Of a stretch of DNA of 14,731 nucleotides, positions 6,864-12,490 are shown in pieces (within the stretch, counting starts at the first letter, position 1; each line of letters opens with the position of its first letter). Position numbers and translations under genes: made by a program. Under the pieces are notes generated by a model. That model searched no databases and was not told the DNA's origin. It saw only the letters and a list, made by a program, of their open reading frames with translations. The DNA comes from Methanobacterium sp. UBA353 (GTDB lineage Archaea > Methanobacteriota > Methanobacteria > Methanobacteriales > Methanobacteriaceae): the NCBI GenBank assembly GCA_002496805.1, contig DALO01000005.1, positions 55,452 to 70,182 on the forward strand. The letters are read 5' to 3'.

Positions 6864-6905
6864 GATCTCTAAAAGTAGTACTTCCAGGTACTGGATCATT
6901 TTTTT
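6861..6905 (+). terminator. Two-stem hairpin terminator, possibly bidirectional
   Basis: AATGATC (6861-6867) pairs with GATCATT (6894-6900); inside it AGTAC (6877-6881) pairs with GTACT (6888-6892). The plus strand then has an unbroken T7 (6899-6905). The structure ends exactly at the distal stop codon of the DUF3800 frame (6906-6908), so it may also serve that minus-strand gene. Confidence 0.55.
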
Positions 6906-7511
6906 CTATAATTTCTGTAAATTAGAATTTATGTCTATTAAATCTACAAACTGATTGTTTCTACGTTCAAATTTTTGAAAATAGGCACCTGCTATTAGGT
7001 CTGCAAATTGAAGTCCGGACTAGGCATTAGATTCACTATGGGAGATTTCAATTCTTCGATTATTTGTATTTAATTTTTTTTCAAAATGTGAATCAAATTG
7101 TTCTCTTAAAAACTGTTTTCTTTTGGATTTATCTATTCTAATAACCATATCTTCTTTCAAAGTAATTTGGTCTGCCAAATTCCCTGCAATACAATCATAA
7201 ATCTGGTGTTTATTCTTTTTATAATATCTGTAATCGTACAAATAATCTTTTTTCTTGAAAACAACACAATAATTATTAGTATTAGGAACTTCGTTTAGTT
7301 TTTTAATCATATGAATTTTTAATGCATCTGATGAACTTTGAAACTTTATTTCCTGAGACTTTTTTAATTCTTTTTTGAATTTATTTCTTCTCATGTTCTT
7401 GATGATACGATCTAACTTGTTTTGATTTTCAACTGTTAAAGCAGCTACTACAAAGTATTTTGATCCTTTTAATCCAAGGTCTCCAGATTCATCTAAGAAC
7501 ATATATTCCAA
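6906..7511 (-). pseudogene. DUF3800 family protein interrupted by an in-frame TAG
   Basis: The open part (7020-7511, 163 aa) begins MEYMFLDESGDLG with SKYFVVAAL following, the N-terminal signature of DUF3800 (Asp7, Glu8, Asp11), an uncharacterised family often found in mobile or defence-related regions. It stops at TAG 7022-7020 right after ISHSESNA. Past that codon the same frame continues for 37 more sense codons as SGLQFADLIAGAYFQKFER and on to TAG 6908-6906. This is the typical C-terminal DUF3800 motif (S..GLQ.AD..AGA), so the stop truncates the conserved core. Read through, the frame has 201 positions, near family size. The start is TTG 7511 by similarity (MEYxFLDESGD); ATG 7502 is the alternative. 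A 66-codon ORF ends 24 nt upstream. Nonsense mutation or sequencing error are the likely causes. Confidence 0.85.
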
Positions 7512-7535
7512 TTTATCACTCTTAAATACTTTATT

Positions 7536-7736
7536 CTACTTTATTATGAAGTTATAAAGTTTTTGTGGGAATGAAACTTTCAATAAAATTTTTAGATAAT
7601 GTTCTGACAGATCAATGTCACAATTTTTAGTTTCTGTAATATCATATTTAGCATTTATAATATGGTGAAGTTTTGTTGTTCTTTGGACTGGGAAGTTTTC
7701 CCTCACAATCAAACCTAGCAAAGTGTAAACCATCAT
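7536..7736 (-). CDS. Hypothetical protein, 66 aa, upstream of the DUF3800 gene
   Basis: Not recognised. It begins with ATG ATG and ends in TAG 24 nt before the DUF3800 start, so the two could form one transcript. The product (begins MMVYTLLGLIVREN, ends SFPQKLYNFIIK) has no clear membrane helix and no motif I can name. There is no ribosome binding site before the ATG, and an in-frame TAG lies 7 codons upstream. Since the gene next to it is broken, this may be a remnant of a longer protein. Confidence 0.35.
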   Translation of the reverse strand: MMVYTLLGLIVRENFPVQRTTKLHHIINAKYDITETKNCDIDLSEHYLKILLKVSFPQKLYNFIIK

Positions 7737-8407
7737 TGCTATTGATCGTGTCTAAACCTGTTTAAAACTTTTATTATGCATACTAATCTTAATATTATAA
7801 CTATTAATGCCTTCAATGAATCAACAAAAGAAGAGTAGTAAGATTTACAATGTACGAAGCTCTAGAAATATATACAATAACAATTATTATTTTTAGTGAA
7901 AGTAGATTTAGGTAGGCTTTTTAATTGGCTGATCGTTTGGTATATGCATGTTTGAGGCCTAAACTTAACTATTCTTTTAGGAACTCAAACACTTTTTCAT
8001 TTTTCCATCTGGTTCGGCGAAAAATCAGCCTGTTCAACTTTCTCTGCGTGGGTTTTCAGGAAGTCATGTTTTCCTACGGTTAATTGGAATGCTTTATCTT
8101 TAGTATGTTTTTTTATCTTTGAATCGTTGAAAAGGTTGTTTTTCATTAACACAGCAATCATTTAATCATGGTTTTACATGTGCTAAAAATTACCAACTCA
8201 ACACGAGAAAAAAAGATATCCACAGTCATTAAATTGTGAAGTAGTCAGGTGGCTTCATCTACCAAAAGCTCCAGGTTTGGTTAAAAATCAGTTTATTTAA
8301 ATCAAATTAAGTCAATGATAAATGACCTGTTCCATGGTAATTTATTCTAAAAATTCATATTGTTTAATTATCATAATATTACTTAACACTATAGATGAGG
8401 GGAGAGA
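7737..8407. other. Intergenic stretch with decayed-looking short ORFs
   Basis: No intact gene is recognised. On the minus strand a 54-codon frame (8161-7997) is the only sizeable one. On the plus strand ATG 8168 opens only about 22 codons. The last ~70 bp should hold the promoter of the HsdR-N-like gene: TA-rich sequence (8364-8390) lies 20-45 nt before its ribosome binding site. Two similar segments, around 8005-8030 and 8255-8292, share a GGTT/AAAAATCAG pattern, possibly by chance. Confidence 0.4.
7997..8161 (-). CDS. Short hypothetical ORF, 54 aa, possible gene remnant
   Basis: Not recognised. The frame begins MIAVLMKNNLFNDSKIKKH, is lysine-rich and hydrophilic, and ends SPNQMEK. No ribosome binding site precedes either ATG (8161 or 8146). 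Near its end another minus-strand frame opens and runs past this stop, reading LNRLIFRRTRWKNEKVFEFLKE before its own TAG. This could mark a frameshifted remnant of a longer gene rather than an intact small protein. Confidence 0.25.
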   Translation of the reverse strand: MIAVLMKNNLFNDSKIKKHTKDKAFQLTVGKHDFLKTHAEKVEQADFSPNQMEK

Positions 8408-9496
8408 ATGGAAACTAATTTACAAATTGAAATTGACAAACTTTCAACCAAAATAAACGAAAAATTAGATAAAGTACAAACCGAAGAAGCTACTAAAACC
8501 GCTTTTATACTTCCTTTCATACGATTAATTTTGTGTTATGATCATACCGATCCAGAAGAAGTTGTTCCAGAGTACGTAGCAGATGTAGGTATCAAAAAAG
8601 GTGAAAAAGTTGATTATGCCATCATAATTGATAATAAACCTGTTATATTAATGGAATGTAAACCTGCATATTGTGATCTTGATAAAGAACATGCATCTCA
8701 ACTTTATAGATATTTTTCTGTTACCGAAGCAAAATTTGGAATTTTAACCAATGGAATTGTTTACCAGTTTTTCACTGATATTGAGGAACCTAACAAAATG
8801 GATACAAAACCATTTTTCGAGATAGATTTAAAAAATGTCAAAGAATCAGACCTAGCAGAACTTAATCAATTTACAAAATCAAGTTTTGATATGGATAACA
8901 TTTTAGAATCTGCAAGTGAGCTCAAATATAAAGGTGAAATTAAAAAAATCATTGCAAAAGAGCTTAAAGAGCCTTCAGATGGTTTTGTAAGATTTTTTGC
9001 TAAACAAGTATATTCAAGGATTTTAACTAAGAATGCTATGGAAAATTTTACTGAAATTACCAAGGCAGCATTCAGGCAATTTATAAACGAAAAGGTTGAA
9101 GAAAGAATTAAAACTGCTTTAGCTTCAGAAGGTAAAGATGAAGAGCCTGAAAAAATTCATATAAAACCAAAAAAAGATGAAATTGTTACCACTGAAGAAG
9201 AATGGGAAGGTTATTATATAGTTAAATCAATCTTAAGTGAAATAGTAGATCCTGCAAGGGTTACCATTCGAGACAGATTGAGTTATTGTAATGTTTTATT
9301 AGATGATAACCAATATAAAACAATATGTAGAATGCACTTTAATGGAAAACAAAAATATGTTGGTTTTTTTGATAAACAAGAAAAAACTAAAACTGGAGCT
9401 AAAATTGAAGATAAAATAACAATTGAAACACCCGACGAAATATATAAGCATGCCCTAAGGCTGAAAAACACTGCAAATATTTATTTGAAAAAATAG
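8408..9496 (+). CDS. Orphan type I restriction HsdR N-terminal-like protein (PD-(D/E)XK nuclease fold)
   Basis: 362 aa. Residues ~25-130 match the N-terminal nuclease domain of type I restriction R subunits: a helix TEEATKTAFILPFI, then Asp69 (KVDYAII) and Glu83-Cys-Lys85 (PVILMECKP), which together form a PD-(D/E)XK site, then a conserved Gln98 (HASQLYRYF). No helicase motor follows. A charged helical region (~145-260) leads to a C-terminal domain (~262-362, EEWEGYYIVKSIL, DRLSYCNVLLDD) of a kind I have seen attached to such stand-alone proteins. There is no methyltransferase or specificity subunit beside it, so classical restriction is unlikely; DNA cleavage or binding in defence is inference. 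GAGGGGAGAG ends 3 nt before the ATG. Its base composition is more AT-rich than the kaiC-like and recJ-like genes, which fits transfer. Confidence 0.85.
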   Translation: METNLQIEIDKLSTKINEKLDKVQTEEATKTAFILPFIRLILCYDHTDPEEVVPEYVADVGIKKGEKVDYAIIIDNKPVILMECKPAYCDLDKEHASQLYRYFSVTEAKFGILTNGIVYQFFTDIEEPNKMDTKPFFEIDLKNVKESDLAELNQFTKSSFDMDNILESASELKYKGEIKKIIAKELKEPSDGFVRFFAKQVYSRILTKNAMENFTEITKAAFRQFINEKVEERIKTALASEGKDEEPEKIHIKPKKDEIVTTEEEWEGYYIVKSILSEIVDPARVTIRDRLSYCNVLLDDNQYKTICRMHFNGKQKYVGFFDKQEKTKTGAKIEDKITIETPDEIYKHALRLKNTANIYLKK

Positions 9497-9519
9497 TGGG
9501 AGTGGGGATTTCAATTCAT

Positions 9520-9565
9520 AATAAATGTGGGGCTTAAAATGCTATCACTGCCACCCTCATTTATT
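9520..9565 (+). terminator. Imperfect hairpin downstream of the HsdR-N-like gene
   Basis: AATAAATG-t-GGG (9520-9531) pairs with CCC-t-CATTTATT (9554-9565) with one mismatch, 23 nt past the stop codon. No clean T run follows, so termination is only suggested. Confidence 0.35.
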
Positions 9566-9683
9566 TATTACTAAAATATGAAAACTTTGCATTTTTATGG
9601 GTTCCAATGCTTTAAAAACTTTTTAGTTTCTTCCCCTCCTAAAACTTCATTCAATCGTTTTTTTAAGATCAGGGTTATCTAAT

Positions 9684-10172
9684 ATGAAAATCAACCCCAT
9701 TTACAAAAAAATTATTCCTTACATTGTAGTGATCATAATTGCTGGGGTTGCTGGTTTTCTTTTTACTGGGACTGTTTACCCTGAAAATCCTAATCTTAAA
9801 TCTTATTTTGATAAAATATGTGAAATGCCATTTACAGAAACATATTTCCCCAGCCCAGAAACGTTCTGGGTACTAGGTGGGGATTGTGATGATCGTGCTC
9901 ATGTCTTTAAAAATTATCTAATCAGCATAGGTGCTAAGGATGTTCAAATTTGTTGGATGAACAAAATTATAGATGGGAAGATGGTGCAAGTCTCAAATGG
10001 GGATTGGGGTCATCAATTCATCCTCTGGAATGGCCGAGTTTACAACCCTTCACATAACCCTGACAGCAGATTCTACAATGCAGCATTAAGTGAATATTTA
10101 GAATATGTTAAAAAAAAATATGGATATAATGTCTTATACTACGAGAACAGTTCCCAAGTAACAAAGTTTTAG
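9684..10172 (+). CDS. Membrane-anchored transglutaminase-like cysteine protein
   Basis: 162 aa. One N-terminal membrane helix (residues ~10-30, IIPYIVVIIIAGVAGFLF) after a basic start suggests an anchor with the rest outside the cell. The remainder matches the transglutaminase-like or bacterial-type cysteine peptidase fold: the nucleophile is Cys68 in GGDCDDRA (65-72), His110 lies in WGHQFILWNG, and the third residue would be Asn121 in RVYNPS where Asp is more usual. Reaction and substrate are unknown; cell-wall or surface-protein processing is possible. The ribosome binding site is weak (AGGG about 10 nt before ATG 9684). It stands alone on the plus strand and converges with a lipoprotein gene. 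Confidence 0.75.
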   Translation: MKINPIYKKIIPYIVVIIIAGVAGFLFTGTVYPENPNLKSYFDKICEMPFTETYFPSPETFWVLGGDCDDRAHVFKNYLISIGAKDVQICWMNKIIDGKMVQVSNGDWGHQFILWNGRVYNPSHNPDSRFYNAALSEYLEYVKKKYGYNVLYYENSSQVTKF

Positions 10173-10186
10173 TTAATTCCACAAAT

Positions 10187-10202
10187 CCTTTTTTTATATA
10201 AG
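10187..10202 (+). terminator. Oligo-T terminator of the transglutaminase-like gene
   Basis: T7 at 10189-10195, 17 nt past the stop codon, in an otherwise mixed sequence. Typical archaeal oligo-T termination signal. Confidence 0.5.
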
Positions 10203-10219
10203 ATTCAATTGAGTAGTAA

Positions 10220-10261
10220 ACCCCTAGAACGAGGGTAAATCCCTCTTGGAATATTAGAGGG
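10220..10261. repeat. Cluster of mutually exclusive GC-rich hairpins between convergent genes
   Basis: Three pairings share the same arms: CCCT (10222-10225) with AGGG (10232-10235), GAGGG (10231-10235) with CCCTC (10241-10245), and CCCTC (10241-10245) with GAGGG (10257-10261). It lies between the ends of two converging genes and may block read-through from both sides. No T run follows. Confidence 0.55.
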
Positions 10262-10264
10262 TGT

Positions 10265-10759
10265 TTATGACTTGAATTTATTGGGATTTTGTTTTACTAT
10301 GTCCTGTTTTTGTATTTTAAACTCCTGAGATGATCGCATGTATTGATTAGCCAGATCAACATGTTCATTAGCTGAGGTGGTGTCGTTGCCCATGAAAAGG
10401 GGGATTGCCATTTTTAGTTCAGTGGTTGCGTTAATCTTGGCATCTAATTCTTGTAGAGTGAGATCCATGTAAGTGATGTATATCTCATCTTGAATATTTC
10501 GACTGTAGATTAAGGCCTCCTGGGCTGATGTTTTCGCCAGGTTGTACTGGGTGTTGGCATCATTGCACTGTTTCTGTGCTTCATAATAGCGGTACTTATT
10601 GGTGTTGGTTGCTGCATTATTGAAATAAGTATCACCGGATTGGATGTGTTCATTGATTATTTCAGATAAGCGGTCAATCTGGGCCACTTGTGTATCCAGA
10701 CATCCGGATAAAGACACCGCCAAAATTATCAGTACCAAGGAAATGATTACTTTTCGCAT
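10265..10759 (-). CDS. Predicted lipoprotein, helical, function unknown
   Basis: 164 aa. The first 20 residues form a lipoprotein signal: basic MRK, hydrophobic VIISLVLIILAV, then the lipobox LSGC with Cys20 as the expected lipidated residue, so the mature protein is tethered outside the membrane. The rest is hydrophilic and predicted mostly alpha-helical, rich in Asn, Gln and Thr, with spaced Tyr and Ala (for example NNAATNTNKYRYYEAQKQ). No catalytic motif is visible, and I cannot assign a family; a binding or structural envelope role would fit. GGGTG lies 4 nt before the ATG. It is the only gene of its transcript as far as can be seen. Confidence 0.8.
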   Translation of the reverse strand: MRKVIISLVLIILAVSLSGCLDTQVAQIDRLSEIINEHIQSGDTYFNNAATNTNKYRYYEAQKQCNDANTQYNLAKTSAQEALIYSRNIQDEIYITYMDLTLQELDAKINATTELKMAIPLFMGNDTTSANEHVDLANQYMRSSQEFKIQKQDIVKQNPNKFKS

Positions 10760-10884
10760 ATGACACCCACAAAAATACTATTTAGATATTCAACACTATT
10801 AGTAGGTTATTTGTTATCAATTATTAAATTAACCGATGGTATAGTAAATTAAGCTTCATCTGAAATATAGTATTGTTATACTTT

Positions 10885-10921
10885 TAAAAAAAGAGTGGAA
10901 AGTTTTTTTTAAAAAAAAATG
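10885..10921 (-). terminator. Oligo-T tracts downstream of the superoxide reductase gene
   Basis: On the minus strand two T tracts occur, T9 (complement of 10911-10919) and T7 (complement of 10886-10892). They are over 120 nt past the desulfoferrodoxin stop, implying a long 3' end, and lie just upstream of the lipoprotein promoter region. Confidence 0.35.
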
Positions 10922-10942
10922 ATTGATTTTTTTGTAAGTCTT

Positions 10943-10996
10943 CCCTAATCAGTTTGTCAAACCAGTTGATCCAATGAAACACATAGCTGATTAAGG
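10943..10996. repeat. Inverted repeat in the superoxide reductase 3' region
   Basis: CCCTAATCAG (10943-10952) pairs with CTGATTAAGG (10987-10996) with one mismatch, enclosing GTTTG-T-CAAAC (10953-10963). It would form a branched hairpin in the RNA from either strand. Confidence 0.35.
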
Positions 10997-11046
10997 CTGA
11001 TGAACCTCATATGGTGGGGTGATGGTAATGGGTAAAACTGTGAGGG

Positions 11047-11430
11047 TTAGGATTTCCAAAATCCATGGATATTGCAGTAACATTTGGCGGTGATCTCTTT
11101 TTCATCAGCTAAATTCACTGGGAATTTGGCTTCCGGAAGATCATCGGCCCCTAAAAGCTGTATGTATAATTGGTCTGGTGTGGAAAGCTCAACCCACATG
11201 ATATGATGCTCTTCTTCCATGGGGTGAGGAACTTCACCCACTTTCACCTTCACTCCATTTTCAGACTTTTCAATTACAGGAATGTGCTTTTCAGGACCAA
11301 CATCTCTTTGTTCTGCTTCTAATAATTCCATTGGCGCTTTGCAGCAGATCAGTTCTCCGGGTCCAGTGCATAGTAAAGTTACTATGTTACCACAGACATT
11401 ACAACGATATACTTCTTTTTTCTCAGTCAT
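11047..11430 (-). CDS. dfx: Desulfoferrodoxin (2Fe superoxide reductase)
   Basis: 127 aa, the family's normal length. It reduces superoxide to hydrogen peroxide in the cytoplasm without producing oxygen, an anaerobe's alternative to superoxide dismutase. The N-terminal desulforedoxin domain has the centre I iron ligands Cys10, Cys13, Cys29 and Cys30 (CNVC, ICC). The C-terminal neelaredoxin domain keeps the centre II ligands His49, His69, His75, Cys119 and His122 (EKHIPVI, PHP, EEHH, CNIHGFW) and the catalytic Glu47-Lys48 pair. A GAGGT motif lies 7 nt upstream of the ATG. It sits 86 nt downstream of rubrerythrin on the same strand; the gap contains an oligo-T terminator and TATA-like sequence, so it likely has its own promoter. 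The peroxide it makes is the likely substrate of rubrerythrin. Confidence 0.96.
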   Translation of the reverse strand: MTEKKEVYRCNVCGNIVTLLCTGPGELICCKAPMELLEAEQRDVGPEKHIPVIEKSENGVKVKVGEVPHPMEEEHHIMWVELSTPDQLYIQLLGADDLPEAKFPVNLADEKEITAKCYCNIHGFWKS

Positions 11431-11494
11431 TGAATAAACCTCAAATGGAATCTACGATTAAAATACTAATCTACTAAAATATTGAAAATATGTC

Positions 11495-11510
11495 TTTTAA
11501 AAAAAAGGGG
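11495..11510 (-). terminator. Oligo-T terminator after rubrerythrin
   Basis: On the minus strand, 6 nt past the rubrerythrin stop, CCCC is followed by T8 (complement of 11499-11506). The TATA-like ATATTTTCAATATTTTAG just beyond it may drive the superoxide reductase gene. Confidence 0.5.
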
Positions 11511-11516
11511 TGGAAG

Positions 11517-12101
11517 TTAATACTCTTCACATAGTATGAAGTAGTATTCGGTGGGGTGATCACAGGCAGGACACTTTTCAGGTGGTTTTTCACTGGTGAC
11601 TGTGTATCCACATTTCATACAAGTCCAGGTGACTGGTTTCTCCTTTTTAAACAGGGTGCCTGCTTCCACTTGTTCCAGGAGTTTGGTGTATCTTTCCTCA
11701 TGATGGACTTCTGCTTTTCCAATGGCCCGTAATCTCTGGGCAATATCTTTCAGTCCTTCCTGGTCAGCGACATCAGCAAATTCAGGATACATTTCGGAGT
11801 TTTCGTAGTGTTCACCTGCAATGGCGGCTTTAAGATTTTCCACAGTGTCTCCCAGGACTAGGGGTGCATCTGCTTCCACATGAATCTCTTCAAGGTCTTG
11901 GCCACTTTTTTCTTTAAGTTCCTGTATGAGTCTGAACAGCCATTTCGCATGTTCACGTTCATGTTCAGCAGTTTCTAGGAAAATTTCTGAAAGTTTAGGG
12001 TAATCATCCTTTTTTGCCTGCTTAGCATATAATGTGTAGCGGTTTCTTGCCTGGCTTTCACCTATAAATGCCTTAGTAAGATTTTCTAATGTTTTCTCCA
12101 T
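11517..12101 (-). CDS. rbr: Rubrerythrin
   Basis: 194 aa, the usual size for classical rubrerythrin, an NAD(P)H-linked peroxidase of anaerobes that works in the cytoplasm with a rubredoxin-type electron donor. The four-helix diiron domain has ligands at Glu15 (IGESQARNRY), Glu48 and His51 (EHEREH), Glu97 and Glu100 (GEHYE), and Glu131 to His134/Glu135 (KAEVHHEERY). The C-terminal rubredoxin-like iron site is Cys161-x-x-Cys164 and Cys177-x-x-Cys180. I chose ATG 12101 (MEKTLENL, the family's common start) because GGTG lies 7 nt upstream; a TTG at 12113 would add four residues but has no support. Tandem 9-bp repeats and paired TATA boxes lie upstream. With the superoxide reductase downstream it forms an oxidative-stress pair. 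Confidence 0.96.
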   Translation of the reverse strand: MEKTLENLTKAFIGESQARNRYTLYAKQAKKDDYPKLSEIFLETAEHEREHAKWLFRLIQELKEKSGQDLEEIHVEADAPLVLGDTVENLKAAIAGEHYENSEMYPEFADVADQEGLKDIAQRLRAIGKAEVHHEERYTKLLEQVEAGTLFKKEKPVTWTCMKCGYTVTSEKPPEKCPACDHPTEYYFILCEEY

Positions 12102-12133
12102 TATAAACACCAAATTAATATTAGTACTTAAAG

Positions 12134-12171
12134 TTTATAAATCTTTATAAATTAAACTGCATAAACTGCAT
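12134..12171 (-). promoter_or_regulatory. Rubrerythrin promoter: tandem 9-bp repeat next to duplicated TATA boxes
   Basis: On the minus strand ATGCAGTTT occurs twice head to tail (12171-12154). After AA comes a duplicated 10-bp unit, each copy containing the TATA-like ATTTATAAA (12152-12134). The 9-bp repeats abut the TATA boxes where a transcription factor could help or block TBP/TFB. Initiation would fall about 12105-12125, giving a very short leader. Confidence 0.5.
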
Positions 12172-12490
12172 AGCAATTTTAAAGCTTCCGCATACTTGAA
12201 ATAAAAAATATGGGACTTATCTTATTTTATAACGATTGGGATATTAATATTTGATCTGGAAAGAATTAATGAAATATTATAAGTTTAATGATGTAAATCA
12301 ATAGTTTAAGTTCAAACAGGGTTAAATGCAGATTGTATATCTGAAAATTTATCATATATTTTCTACCAGAATCTGGATTTATTGTTGGGATTAGAGGAAA
12401 TTAATAATAACTAACAAAAATAATAATATAGATTGTATGTTGTTCTAGGAGTTCTCGGATCACTATGATTTTTGGTGGGGTTATATATCA
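12172..12490. other. Divergent intergenic region between rubrerythrin and the membrane kinase
   Basis: No gene is supported. A 15-bp palindrome (CAGAT-TGTAT-ATCTG, 12329-12343) lies before a TATA-like TATCATATATT (12350-12360). A nine-codon frame, ATG 12465 to TGA 12494, overlaps the kinase ATG by four bases (ATGA). Whether it is translated is unknown. Confidence 0.35.

Noticed and set aside
7020..7022. Pyrrolysine codon in the DUF3800 gene
   Set aside because: TAG ends several other genes in this window, no pyl genes are seen, and DUF3800 is not a known pyrrolysine protein. Nonsense mutation or sequencing error is simpler; kept only as a checkable alternative.
8408..9496. Complete type I restriction-modification system
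   Set aside because: No HsdM or HsdS gene and no helicase motifs; only the R-subunit N-terminal-like nuclease domain is present.
10943..11030. C/D box small RNA near CTGATGA and CTGATTA
   Set aside because: A proper RUGAUGA C box and a correctly spaced D box are not both present.
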